This document shows positions 26,407 through 35,041 of a DNA stretch of 64,000 nucleotides, piece after piece (position 1 is the stretch's first letter; every line of letters starts with the position of its first letter). The translations under genes and the position numbers were made by a program. The DNA is from DASXUX01 sp036504595 (GTDB taxonomy: Bacteria; Planctomycetota; SZUA-567; H5-PLA8). Location: contig DASXUX010000109.1 in the NCBI GenBank assembly GCA_036504595.1, positions 1 through 64,000 of the forward strand. The letters run 5' to 3'. The notes under the pieces were generated by a model, which searched no databases, was not told the origin of the DNA, and worked only from the letters and a program-made list of their open reading frames with translations.

Positions 26407-27741
26407 TCAGTAGTCTTTGCGCCGGAAGAACCATACGGCCAGCGCCAGCATCACGACCGTGAACGCGGCGGTGGTGCCGAGCGACCAGGCCCAATCGACT
26501 TGGGGCAGGTGATTGCCGAACGCGCGCTGGAAGGCCTGTTCCGAGAGATGCGAGCGCGCCAGGAAGGACGTGTTCAGCGCGTTCAAGTCCAACGTCTTCG
26601 GCGCGAGATCGTAGAGCACGTCGATCGTGGAGCGCAGCCAGTTCGGCATGGATTGGCCGATGTACGCCAGCTTCAATCCATTGCGGATGGCGAGCAACAC
26701 GCTGCTGGTGCCCCAGACAAAAATGGCGACGAGCGCGGCCACGGTTCCCGATCGCGTCAGCACGCCGACCAGCACCGACACGGAATGGATCACTGCAAAC
26801 GTCGCCGTGATGGTGAGGATTGTTGCCAGGAACCAGGGATTTGCGTAGCCGGTCCGCAGGCTCATCGCCAGCCAGCAGCCGCCGATGAGCACGCTAGACA
26901 TCAGAAACACAAACCACAAACCGCCGACGTATTTGTAGAGCAGCAGCCGGCCGCGGCCGATCGGGCGTGCGAGCACCAGGTCCAGCGTTCCTTTCTGCAG
27001 CATGCTGGGCACGAAGCCGGAGCAGACCAGGACGGCAACGAGAACGCCGATAAAGCCCGCGAAGGTGTTGGCCATGGTCAGTTGAATCTGCACGACCGAC
27101 TCGGCCACGCTTCTCTGCAGCAACGGAAACCTGATTGCGCCAAAGAGCAGCTTGATGTAGGAGGCGCCCAGCAGTTCGTGCGGATAGTCGGTGCGGACCG
27201 CGACGCGGTAGATCGGCGGAGCTTCCTGCAGCATGCGCGACTGGACGTGCGCATAGCCCATGCGCTGAAAACGAACGTCGAGGAACTGCAGGCGCTCGGC
27301 AGGCGAGACGGCAACCTCGTCCGGCACGGGGACTCTGGGCGGATGATTGGGCTCGCGGCCGCCGCGCGCGTCGGTCATGGATTTGAACGTGCGCCAGTTA
27401 CGCACCAACTGGTCGAGTTCTTCCTGGTTTTTGAAATTGAGCGTCACCGCGTAGCCGCCGAGGACGTCGCTGCGCCAGTTTTCGGCGGCGCTGGCGGGCT
27501 TGATGTCGCTGGTCTTGCACTCCACCGGCGTGCCGAAGAACGACCAGAAGCCGTGTCCGCGCGTCATGGAGCCCAGTCCGACGCACTGGCGTTCCAGCAC
27601 CGTCGCGAGCTGCTCCGTCTCGAATGAAATTCCGGCCGTGAAGGCGACGGCGAGCGACGAGAGGATCAGCACCACCAGCAGCGCCTTGCGGTCGATCGAT
27701 TCGTACAGCGAGTCGAGGAGGATCGCGCGAAATTGGCTCAT
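26407..27741 (-). CDS. ABC-2 type transporter permease (NosY-like)
   Basis: A 444-residue membrane protein. A membrane segment near residue 20-40 is followed by a large extracytoplasmic part (about 45-215) and then five or so membrane segments packed into 220-440, ending 'RRKDY'. This is the layout of ABC-2/NosY permeases. Its start codon overlaps the stop of the ATPase gene (ATGA), so the two are translationally coupled. The substrate is unknown; in such pairs it is often a lipid, peptide or copper-assembly factor. Confidence 0.8.
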   Translation of the reverse strand: MSQFRAILLDSLYESIDRKALLVVLILSSLAVAFTAGISFETEQLATVLERQCVGLGSMTRGHGFWSFFGTPVECKTSDIKPASAAENWRSDVLGGYAVTLNFKNQEELDQLVRNWRTFKSMTDARGGREPNHPPRVPVPDEVAVSPAERLQFLDVRFQRMGYAHVQSRMLQEAPPIYRVAVRTDYPHELLGASYIKLLFGAIRFPLLQRSVAESVVQIQLTMANTFAGFIGVLVAVLVCSGFVPSMLQKGTLDLVLARPIGRGRLLLYKYVGGLWFVFLMSSVLIGGCWLAMSLRTGYANPWFLATILTITATFAVIHSVSVLVGVLTRSGTVAALVAIFVWGTSSVLLAIRNGLKLAYIGQSMPNWLRSTIDVLYDLAPKTLDLNALNTSFLARSHLSEQAFQRAFGNHLPQVDWAWSLGTTAAFTVVMLALAVWFFRRKDY

Positions 27742-28676
27742 CCCGATTCCCCCGCGCGGGTGTCCACGACCTGCAGGAAAACTTCTTCCAGCGACAGCCG
27801 CTTGCTGGTCAGGCCGCGAATGCCGATCTTCCGTGCGCGCAGCAGGTCCACGACGCGATCGACGTCTTCATCGCAGCGCAGGTCGAGCTGATAGCCGCCG
27901 TCGCTATCGGTCACGGAGTGTGCGATTTCCAGCAGCGCCGCGCGGGTCTGCTCGTCCAGCGGCGCGGACGTGTTCAGCGTATAGACGCTTCCGCCGCTGG
28001 TGAGCGCGGCGAGGGTGCCTTCGCGGACGAGCCGGCCTTTTTCAATAATTGCAGCCCTGTCGCAAATGCGCTCCACTTCGCTCAGCAGATGCGAGTTGAG
28101 AAAGATCGTGGTGCCGCGCTCTTTGAGCTGCCGCAGGACATCGCGGATCTGCGCGCGGCCGACGGGATCGACGCCGTCGGTGGGCTCGTCGAGCAGGACG
28201 ACCTGCGGATCGTGAACCAGCGCTTGCGCGAGGCCCAGGCGCTGCTTCATGCCTTTGGAGTACGTGCGGACCTTGCGGTGGGCCGCGTCCGACAGCCCGG
28301 TCAGTTTCAACAATTCGGGCACTCGCGTCTTGCGCTGCGCGGAGCTCATCGCCGAGAGGCCGGCGTAGTAATGGAGCACGCCTTCGCCGGTGCGATAGTC
28401 CGGGAAACGATGGTCTTCGGGCAGATAGCCGATGCGGGCGCGCGCCGAGGGCCGCCGCGCATCGATACCGCGGAGCCGCGCCTGGCCGGCCGTGGGGCGG
28501 ACGATATCGAGGAGGATTTTGACGAGGGTCGTTTTTCCGGCGCCGTTGCGCCCGAGGAGTCCGTAAATTTCGCCCTGCGCCACGTTCAGAGTGACGCCGT
28601 CGAGGGCGGTGACGGCCCGGCCGCCTCTGCCGAACGTTTTTGCGAGATTCTCGACCTGAATCGCGATCTCAGCCAC
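27738..28676 (-). CDS. ABC transporter ATP-binding protein
   Basis: A 312-residue ATPase with Walker A 'GRNGAGKTT', signature 'YSKGMKQRLGLAQAL', Walker B 'VVLLDEPTDGVDP' and the H-loop in 'FLNSHLLSEVE'. A C-terminal extension of about 90 residues is typical of NosF/CcmA-type ATPases. I chose GTG 28676 ('VAEIAIQVENLAKTFG') because the domain starts here. The longer open frame to 28871 runs through a class B palindromic repeat and looks untranslated. It forms a two-gene operon with the permease and diverges from the kinase gene. Confidence 0.85.
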   Translation of the reverse strand: MAEIAIQVENLAKTFGRGGRAVTALDGVTLNVAQGEIYGLLGRNGAGKTTLVKILLDIVRPTAGQARLRGIDARRPSARARIGYLPEDHRFPDYRTGEGVLHYYAGLSAMSSAQRKTRVPELLKLTGLSDAAHRKVRTYSKGMKQRLGLAQALVHDPQVVLLDEPTDGVDPVGRAQIRDVLRQLKERGTTIFLNSHLLSEVERICDRAAIIEKGRLVREGTLAALTSGGSVYTLNTSAPLDEQTRAALLEIAHSVTDSDGGYQLDLRCDEDVDRVVDLLRARKIGIRGLTSKRLSLEEVFLQVVDTRAGESG

Positions 28677-28789
28677 GCTGCTTTCCCCGCGGAACAGGAA
28701 GGACTGTACGCCACGCGGGGCAGGTTTGGAAGGGGAACTCCGGTGGTGTTGGGTGAAGTTGCGGCGCTCCGCAAACCTAACCCCCCGGC

Positions 28790-28814
28790 CCCCCTTCCCT
28801 CGAAGGGAAGGGGG
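28790..28814. repeat. Class B palindromic repeat (intergenic copy)
   Basis: CCCCCTTCCCT and AAGGGAAGGGGG pair around CG. It lies in the divergent region before the ABC operon and belongs to the same family as the in-frame copies at 46355 and 61172. Confidence 0.6.
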
Positions 28815-29035
28815 AGAACGGCGGACGGAAAAGCGCGTTGCAGCCGTTGACGGGTGCTCGGAAGCCGGCATCGGTCTAGGTTGATCTGCAAACGGACGAA
28901 TCGCGGATCAATTTAGATCGACGGCACCCTCACCCATCAGGAAGGGCTGAACCTTTTGGAATTTTCGCGTTTTCCGAAATCCGGGTTGTAGATAGATAAA
29001 GCAGGACATCCATCGAGGGGAGTTCGCAACAATCA

Positions 29036-29878
29036 ATGCTCAAACCCATGTCGAAGTTCGGGCACTACCTGGTGGAGAGCCAGGTCGGCGTCGGCAGTGT
29101 CGGGACGGTATACCGGGCACATCGGGTCGATGACAAGCAGCCCGTCGCTCTGAAAGTTCTCAATATTCATCATTCCGGCGATCAGAGCCTCATCACGATG
29201 TTCCGTGAAGAGGCTGAAGTCGGGCTGCAGTTGAGCCACCCGAACATTGTTCGCACGCTGGATGTGGGTTACGAACAAGATCGGTACTACATTGTTTTTG
29301 AATACGTCGTGGGAACGCCGCTGGGCGAAATACTGGAACGCGGCAAGCTGCCGGAATCGCAATGCATCTGGATCTTGCGGCAGGTCGGCCAGGCGCTGCG
29401 GCAGCTCAATGAGAAGAAGATCGTGCATCAGGACATCAAGCCGGACAACCTGCTCATAGAAAAAAACGGCAACGTGAAGCTTTCGGATCTGGGCTTTGCG
29501 CGCGTGCCGAAAGGGAAGATGAAGTGGGAAGGGTTGGCTGTGGGCACCCCGCATTATATTTCGCCCGAAGTGGCTCGCGGGCAGGAGCAGGTCGATTGCC
29601 GGGCGGATATTTATTCGCTGGGCGCAACCATCTACCACGCGGCCACGGGGCGTCCACCGTTTGAAGCGGACGAGGAAGTGGATGTCCTGAAAGCGCACGT
29701 TTACCAGCGCTTAATCACGCCCAGAGTGTACAATCCGGATCTGAGCGCCGAGTTCTGCTACGTGCTCTGCCGTATGCTGGAGAAAGACCCCCGGCAGCGC
29801 TATCAGAAGCCAGAGGAGATGCTGCTGGCGTTGCGGTCGTTGGGGGTGAAGGCGGAGCCGGTAGTAAACGGAAAATAA
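29036..29878 (+). CDS. Small soluble Ser/Thr protein kinase
   Basis: A 280-residue Hanks-type kinase consisting of the catalytic domain only. The glycine loop is 'GVGSVGTVY' (18-26), the ATP lysine is Lys40 in 'VALKVL', and the catalytic loop is 'HQDIKPDN' (131-138), with Asp133 present but the usual Arg replaced by Gln. The metal-binding motif is DLG (151-153) instead of DFG, and the activation segment ends 'GTPHYISPE'. No membrane segment or sensor domain follows, so it is cytosolic. The non-RD catalytic loop suggests that activity does not depend on activation-loop phosphorylation. The start follows GAGGGGAG; M5 is a possible alternative. Confidence 0.88.
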   Translation: MLKPMSKFGHYLVESQVGVGSVGTVYRAHRVDDKQPVALKVLNIHHSGDQSLITMFREEAEVGLQLSHPNIVRTLDVGYEQDRYYIVFEYVVGTPLGEILERGKLPESQCIWILRQVGQALRQLNEKKIVHQDIKPDNLLIEKNGNVKLSDLGFARVPKGKMKWEGLAVGTPHYISPEVARGQEQVDCRADIYSLGATIYHAATGRPPFEADEEVDVLKAHVYQRLITPRVYNPDLSAEFCYVLCRMLEKDPRQRYQKPEEMLLALRSLGVKAEPVVNGK

Positions 29879-29997
29879 GACGCGTTTCGCGGTGTATGCG
29901 GAAGACGAAACTTGGCCCAGGCGCCAAGGCAGGCAACCAGTCGCGTGTGTGCCACTGCCGGTTTTGCGGCGGTGCCGCGCCCAGGAGGTTCAGACAG

Positions 29998-31425
29998 ATG
30001 AAGCAGCAGGGAATTTCACGTAGAGGATTCATTACGGGCGTGGCGGCGACCGCCGGCACCGTGATGGTGCTGACCAAGCCGGTCTGGGGCGCCAATGACA
30101 AGGTGAACCTGGCGGCGATCGGGTGCAGCGGCAAGGGCGGCAGCGACATCGGCGACGCGACGGGCTGCGGCGCGAACATCGTGGCGCTGTGCGACGTTGA
30201 AGAAAAACATATTGCTGGGCAGAAGAAAGGCCATCCGGAAGCCAAGGTCTACAAAGATTTCCGCAAGATGCTCGACGAAATGGACAAAGAGATCGACGCG
30301 GTCACCGTCAGCACGCCGGACCACACGCACTTCCCGGCGTCCTGTGCGGCGGCTATGCGCGGCAAGCACGTTTTCACGCAGAAGCCGATGACGCACAGCG
30401 TCTGGGAAGCTCGGCGCCTGGCCCAGATCGCTCGCGAGAAGAAAATTGCGACGCTGATGGGCATTCAAGGCCACGCGAACGAAGGCGCGCGGTTGCTGTG
30501 CGAATGGGTGTGGGACGGGGCGATCGGCAACGTGACGGAAGTGCACTACGTCACCAACCGGCCGATCTGGCCGCAGGGCATCGATCGTCCGAAGGAAGGC
30601 AAGCCGGTTCCGGCCGGTTTCGATTGGGATCTGTGGCTGAACGTCGCTCAGGAACGGCCGTATCATGACGCCTACTGTCCCTTCCGCTGGCGCGGCTGGT
30701 GGGATTTCGGCTGCGGCGCGTTGGGCGACATCGGTTGCCACGTCATGGACGCCACGTTCTGGGCGCTGGATCTGCGCAACCCGACCAGCATTCAGGCCGA
30801 GAATTCCGATCAGCACGAAGAGACGGCTCCGAAATCGTGCGTGCTCACCTACCAGTTCCCGGCGCGCGGCGCGATGCCGCCGATCAAAGTCGTCTGGCAC
30901 GACGGCGTCCCCGGCAGCGACAAGGACGACAAGAACAAGAAGCGGCCGCGCCCGGTGGAACTTGAAGCCGAGCGCACGCTGCCGAACGAAACGTACGCGT
31001 ACCTGGTCGGCGACAAGGGCACGCTGCTGCACGACTTTTACTGCGGCTATGCGCGCATCATTCCCGAAGGCAAGCACAAGGATTCGGGCGTGACGAAGAT
31101 CGAGAAGAAGATTCCGCGTTCACCGGGCCACATGCGCGAATGGATCAACGCCTGCAAGGGCGGCCCGGCCGTCGGCGCGACGTGGGAATACGCGGCGGCG
31201 CTGACCGAGATGGTCAACCTCGGCAACTTCGCGGTGCGTTCCGGCAAGACCGTGCAGTGGGACGCCAAGAACATGAAGTGCACCAACCTGCCCGAGACCA
31301 ACAAGTGGCTCAAGCGCGAGCCGCGCAAGGGTTGGGACGAATACTACAAGGGACCGGACGTTCCGGAACCCCCGCAGCCTCTGCTGGGCCTGGCGGCGGC
31401 GAAGGAATACGGATGCATTAAGTAG
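29998..31425 (+). CDS. Tat-exported Gfo/Idh/MocA family oxidoreductase
   Basis: A 475-residue NAD(P)-dependent oxidoreductase-like protein. I chose the ATG at 29998 because AGGAGG precedes it and the product then begins with a Tat signal, 'SRRGFITG' (7-14). The Rossmann domain follows ('VNLAAIGCSGKGG'), then the family motif around 'KPMTHSVWEARRL' (Lys-Pro pair) and the beta-sheet substrate domain ('DFGCGALGDIGCHVMD'). Export of the folded, cofactor-loaded enzyme fits periplasmic sugar or inositol conversion, as is common in Planctomycetota. The substrate is not evident. A terminator-like hairpin follows. Confidence 0.88.
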   Translation: MKQQGISRRGFITGVAATAGTVMVLTKPVWGANDKVNLAAIGCSGKGGSDIGDATGCGANIVALCDVEEKHIAGQKKGHPEAKVYKDFRKMLDEMDKEIDAVTVSTPDHTHFPASCAAAMRGKHVFTQKPMTHSVWEARRLAQIAREKKIATLMGIQGHANEGARLLCEWVWDGAIGNVTEVHYVTNRPIWPQGIDRPKEGKPVPAGFDWDLWLNVAQERPYHDAYCPFRWRGWWDFGCGALGDIGCHVMDATFWALDLRNPTSIQAENSDQHEETAPKSCVLTYQFPARGAMPPIKVVWHDGVPGSDKDDKNKKRPRPVELEAERTLPNETYAYLVGDKGTLLHDFYCGYARIIPEGKHKDSGVTKIEKKIPRSPGHMREWINACKGGPAVGATWEYAAALTEMVNLGNFAVRSGKTVQWDAKNMKCTNLPETNKWLKREPRKGWDEYYKGPDVPEPPQPLLGLAAAKEYGCIK

Positions 31426-31451
31426 CACGAAATGTGTTAATCGTCGTACTA

Positions 31452-31477
31452 GCGGGCCTGGCGAAAGCCGGGCCCGC
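31452..31477 (+). terminator. Hairpin after the Tat oxidoreductase gene
   Basis: GCGGGCCTGGC and GCCGGGCCCGC pair around GAAA-like bases, 27 bases after the stop codon. There is no T tract, so it may be a Rho-dependent or mRNA-stabilising structure. Confidence 0.5.
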
Positions 31478-31541
31478 GTTGTGAGGGCAGGTTGACGTGG
31501 GCGCTGGGAAGAGGGATATTGGTGGCAGAGGAGCCAATGCT

Positions 31542-32273
31542 ATGGCCAACCCGACTTCAACTTCGACCAACCCAGCACAGCCGGTTCCGCAGCCGCGCTC
31601 GCGCCGGCGCATTCCAGAATTGGAGAATGGCGACCACCTCACGCGAGCCGAGTTCGAACGGCGCTATGCGGCGATGCCGCAGATTAAGAAGGCCGAGCTG
31701 ATCGAGGGGGAGGTATGTATGCCATCGCCGGTTTCGTTGGAGCATAGCGATTACCATTCCAACCTGGATACGGTGTTGAACACCTACCGGCTGCAGACGC
31801 CAGGCGTGAGGAAGGGACTCGATGCAACGGTGCGCCTGGATGACGATAACGAACCGCAGCCCGACTTGATGCTGTACATCTTGCCAAACAGTGGCGGACA
31901 GGCGCGTAGCGCGGAGACATACCTTGACGGTGCTCCCGAACTGATCGTTGAGATTGCGGGATCCAGTGCCAGCCGCGATTTGCACAAGAAAATGAACGTC
32001 TATCGGCGCAACGGTGTGAAGGAGTATATCGTCTGTCGCGTGCTCGACGACGCGCTGGATTGGTTCGTCCTGCGCGAAGGCGTTTACGAGACATTGAAGC
32101 CTGGCTCCGATGGCCGGCTGCGCAGTGAGGTCTTTCCGGGTCTGTGGCTCGACCCCGCGGCGCTACTCAAGGACGACATGAAGACCGTACTGGGGGTGCT
32201 GAACGAAGGCCTGGCCAGTCCGGAGCATGCGGCGTTTGTGAAACGGCTGGAAGACGCGGCAAAAGAAAGTTAG
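31542..32273 (+). CDS. Uma2 family (DUF820) PD-(D/E)XK nuclease-fold protein
   Basis: A 243-residue cytosolic protein. The family hallmarks are visible: 'ELIEGEVCMPSPVSLEH' near 55-70, 'ATVRLDDDNEPQPDLMLY' with the conserved Pro-Asp pair, 'LIVEIAGSSASRDLHKKMNVY' minus its last residue with the catalytic-type Glu and Lys, and 'GVKEYIVC'. These make the PD-(D/E)XK core complete. I chose ATG 31542 over an upstream start because AGAGGAG lies at proper distance. Uma2 proteins occur in many copies in some bacteria; their biological role is unknown. Confidence 0.8.
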   Translation: MANPTSTSTNPAQPVPQPRSRRRIPELENGDHLTRAEFERRYAAMPQIKKAELIEGEVCMPSPVSLEHSDYHSNLDTVLNTYRLQTPGVRKGLDATVRLDDDNEPQPDLMLYILPNSGGQARSAETYLDGAPELIVEIAGSSASRDLHKKMNVYRRNGVKEYIVCRVLDDALDWFVLREGVYETLKPGSDGRLRSEVFPGLWLDPAALLKDDMKTVLGVLNEGLASPEHAAFVKRLEDAAKES

Positions 32274-32295
32274 CTATCAGCGTCATCGAGGGTGC

Positions 32296-33492
32296 ATGAT
32301 CCGCAAAGCGTGGCTTTTGGCGCTGGCAATAGCCCTGACCTATGCCGCGGCCGCCGAAACGGTCTTCCCGCCGAACGCTGCTCTGAAGTACTGGCAAGCG
32401 GCAGCGTTGCTCCCCCAAGATTTTGGCGAGCGCCAGAACCTGGTCTACGACCGCCCGTGGGCGCCGGAAACCGCCAGCTTCGTTCGCGACATGCAGCCGA
32501 TTCTCGCGCTCATCCGCGAAGGCACTGCGATTCAGGCGTGCGACTGGGGCCTCCGTTCAAAGCCTGACGCCGACCAGCCTCTGCCGCACCTCGGCCGACT
32601 GCGGCAGCTCAACCGGTTGGTGATCATCGCGGCCCAGTATGAAGTCACGCAGAAACACTACACCTTTGGCATGGACTATATTTTCGATTCTTTGACGATG
32701 GCTCGCCACGCGGGTTCTACGCCGCTGCTCGTCAGTTCATTAGTGGATACGGCCATGACTGGAGCGGCGGTCGAGACGCTCGCGGTGTGCTTGCAGTCCA
32801 TCGTTCCTCGCGACCTGCTGGCGGCAATGTCCCAGCGCGCCGCGGCTTTGCCGCCGCGAGCCACCGTCGCGGACGCCGTGCGCAAAGGCGAGAAGCCTTT
32901 GGCCAGTGACTTCCGTGCGCGGCTGGCCGCGGCCACACCGGAGGAGCGCGCCAAGCTGCTTGCGTCGGCGACGCCTGCCGAAGGCGGCAACCGCGACGCA
33001 TTGCAGGCGTTGCTGAAGGATGCGGCAGCGCTGGAGAAGGCGCAGGTTGAGCTTGAGGGCCTCTATGACAAACTGGCGGATATCATGTCGCGCTCGGGCA
33101 AAGCAGCCGAACGTGGCGTGCGCGAAGTATCGGAGCAGTTGAAGAACGCCAGCCCGTTGGCGCGCGAGGTCATTCCTCCCTGCTGCCGGACCTGGTTCGC
33201 CTCCACCAAGACGCAGACGACCTTCTTGATGTTGCTGGCCGCCGCTGAAGTCGTGTGCGCCGGCGACGACCCGAAGGCCGTGGAAAAGGCGCTCGCCAAA
33301 CATCCCGATCCGTTCGGCGACGGCCCGTTCACGTATAGGAAACTGGGGAAAGGCTTTCAGATCCTCTCCGCGTTCAGGGGAGCCGAAAATGCAAAGCCGC
33401 TGGTGCTATCGATCGGAGTGCCGCAGCGAATTATGGAAGACGAGCCGGTCATGCCGCCGGGGCCCGGCCCGGAAAAGACGGGGAACTTCTAA
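32296..33492 (+). CDS. Secreted alpha-helical protein of unknown function
   Basis: A 398-residue exported protein with signal peptide (1-20, 'AAAAE' cleavage region). The body is mainly helical: a segment rich in 'QLNRLVIIAAQYEV' type helices (about 100-175), then a charged coiled-coil-like stretch (about 200-290). Pairs of cysteines occur at 'QACDW' and 'PPCCRTW'. No catalytic motif is recognised. Proteins of this size and composition occur widely in Planctomycetota next to housekeeping genes, but I cannot assign a role. It starts 22 bases after the Uma2 gene and may be cotranscribed. Confidence 0.65.
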   Translation: MIRKAWLLALAIALTYAAAAETVFPPNAALKYWQAAALLPQDFGERQNLVYDRPWAPETASFVRDMQPILALIREGTAIQACDWGLRSKPDADQPLPHLGRLRQLNRLVIIAAQYEVTQKHYTFGMDYIFDSLTMARHAGSTPLLVSSLVDTAMTGAAVETLAVCLQSIVPRDLLAAMSQRAAALPPRATVADAVRKGEKPLASDFRARLAAATPEERAKLLASATPAEGGNRDALQALLKDAAALEKAQVELEGLYDKLADIMSRSGKAAERGVREVSEQLKNASPLAREVIPPCCRTWFASTKTQTTFLMLLAAAEVVCAGDDPKAVEKALAKHPDPFGDGPFTYRKLGKGFQILSAFRGAENAKPLVLSIGVPQRIMEDEPVMPPGPGPEKTGNF

Positions 33493-33605
33493 AACGTCTG
33501 CGTCCTGCGCGTATGTTTCACTGGCGGGTGAATCATTGAGCAACCGGCAGTATCCCCTGGGGCGCGCGTGCGTATACTCTCCGGAACTATCGCGGAGGGT
33601 ACTCG

Positions 33606-34892
33606 ATGACCGGAATGCCTGTGGTGCTCGCATCATGTCTGCTCGTCGTTCTCAGTTCGTTTGCTTTCGCGGAGCAAAACACCGAGAGTACGCCCAGCTT
33701 CGCCGATTTCGATAAGCGCGCGAAGTCCGGCGCGCGGCTGAACGTCGTGTTCTTCGGCGCATCGCTGACGTGGGGCGCGAACGCGTCCGATCCGCAGCTC
33801 ACGTCGTACCGCGCATTGATCGGCCAGCGGCTCGAACAAGCCTATCCGCAGGCGCGCTTCAAATTCTGGGACGGGGCGATCGGTGGAACCGGTTCGCAGC
33901 TTGGCGTCTTTCGTTTCGAGCGCGAAGTTCTGCGCCACAAGCCGGACCTCGTCTTCCTGGATTTCTCCGCCAACGATGACATTTATTCGAACGATCCGGA
34001 GACGCTCGCGTCGTATGAGTCGCTCGTGCGGCGCATCATCGTGGACGCTCACGCGCCGTGCGTGCAGGTCATCTTTCCGTTCTTGTGGAATGTCAGTTCG
34101 GGGAAGCTCGACGGCATGAAGCGCCGCGACGCGCATCTGGCGATTGCGAAGGCCTACAACGCTCCGGCGGGCGATGCCATCGAGCTGGCGCAGAAGCGCG
34201 TGAAGGCCGGCGAGACCACGACGGAAAAACTCTGGCCGGTTGACGGCGTGCATCCCTGCGACGACGGCTACGTTCTTTTCGCCGATGCCGCATGGCAGGC
34301 GTTTCAGGGCGGCGTCGAAAAAAGCGTTGTTTGCGCCGCGCCCGAAAAAATGCTGTATGCGCCGACCTACATGAAGAACGCGCGCGTGCGCATTTCCAGC
34401 TTGGGCAATCTTCCGGCGGGCTGGCGCGTTGGCCGAGCGAACCTCGTCTCCGCGTTCTTCGACATGCTGATGTCGCGCTGGCTGGACGACGAGACGATTG
34501 CGTCCAATCGCAAGGAAGTCGTCGAGAACGGCAAGAAGCAATCGGTGCCGCAGCAGGTGGAGAAACTCAGCGCAAAATTCAGCGGCAGCATGGTGCTGTT
34601 CTTTGGCGAATCGACGCCCAAGTCCTGCAAATACCGCGTGTATATCGACGGCAAAGTGGTCGAACACACGCCGTGGGGCAAGAAGGAGAAGCTTCAGGAA
34701 TTTGACGCCGGCGACCTCGCCAAAAAGTGCAACGGCAACACGCACATGGTTCAGGTCATCGCGACGGGCCTCGACGACAAGGTTGAGCACACGCTTGAAA
34801 TCGAGCCGCTCATGACCGGCGACGCGGAGCAGGAAATACGATTGGAGAGCATCTGCGTGGCGGGCGGGGAGGCGAAAGTCAGTAAGCAGTAG
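33606..34892 (+). CDS. Secreted SGNH/GDSL-like hydrolase with C-terminal sandwich domain
   Basis: A 428-residue exported protein (signal peptide 1-22; start after GGAGGG). The SGNH core has 'FFGASLTWGAN' with the nucleophile at Ser53, the Gly block in 'GAIGGTGS', the Asn block in 'DFSANDD' and the Asp/His pair in 'DGVHPCDDGY'. Residues of about 245-425 form a beta-rich domain ('RVYIDGKVVEH') that may bind carbohydrate. It probably removes acyl groups from a polysaccharide in the periplasm, in keeping with the sulfatase and CBM9-like genes downstream. Its last codons run into a tandem phrase repeat. Confidence 0.78.
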   Translation: MTGMPVVLASCLLVVLSSFAFAEQNTESTPSFADFDKRAKSGARLNVVFFGASLTWGANASDPQLTSYRALIGQRLEQAYPQARFKFWDGAIGGTGSQLGVFRFEREVLRHKPDLVFLDFSANDDIYSNDPETLASYESLVRRIIVDAHAPCVQVIFPFLWNVSSGKLDGMKRRDAHLAIAKAYNAPAGDAIELAQKRVKAGETTTEKLWPVDGVHPCDDGYVLFADAAWQAFQGGVEKSVVCAAPEKMLYAPTYMKNARVRISSLGNLPAGWRVGRANLVSAFFDMLMSRWLDDETIASNRKEVVENGKKQSVPQQVEKLSAKFSGSMVLFFGESTPKSCKYRVYIDGKVVEHTPWGKKEKLQEFDAGDLAKKCNGNTHMVQVIATGLDDKVEHTLEIEPLMTGDAEQEIRLESICVAGGEAKVSKQ

Positions 34893-34968
34893 GCAGCGGC
34901 AGTAGGCAGGAACAGCAGGACGCGGGGACGCGGAGACGGGGTGACGGGGAGACGGGGTGACGGGGAGA
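34881..34968. repeat. Tandem phrase repeats overlapping a stop codon
   Basis: A CAGTAGGCAG-type phrase (34881-34919) contains the TAG stop of the SGNH gene. It is followed by a GGGGTGACGGGGAGAC-type phrase (34919-34968). Confidence 0.75.
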
Positions 34969-35041
34969 AACAGCGGCGGGGCGATGTTGGTCGCGCCTGC
35001 GTGAAGCGAAGGGTTTCAAAAAGAAGACTGGAGCACTGACC

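Noticed and set aside
28677..28871. A longer N terminus for the ABC ATPase
   Set aside because: The extra 65 codons run through a palindromic repeat and have no ABC-family counterpart.
30016..31077. A 353-codon reverse frame within the Tat oxidoreductase gene
   Set aside because: It overlaps a well-supported gene in full and has no recognisable domain.
34919..34968. A G-rich tract as a regulatory G-quadruplex
   Set aside because: The GGGG blocks form part of an imperfect tandem phrase like those at other gene ends, so no separate role is claimed.
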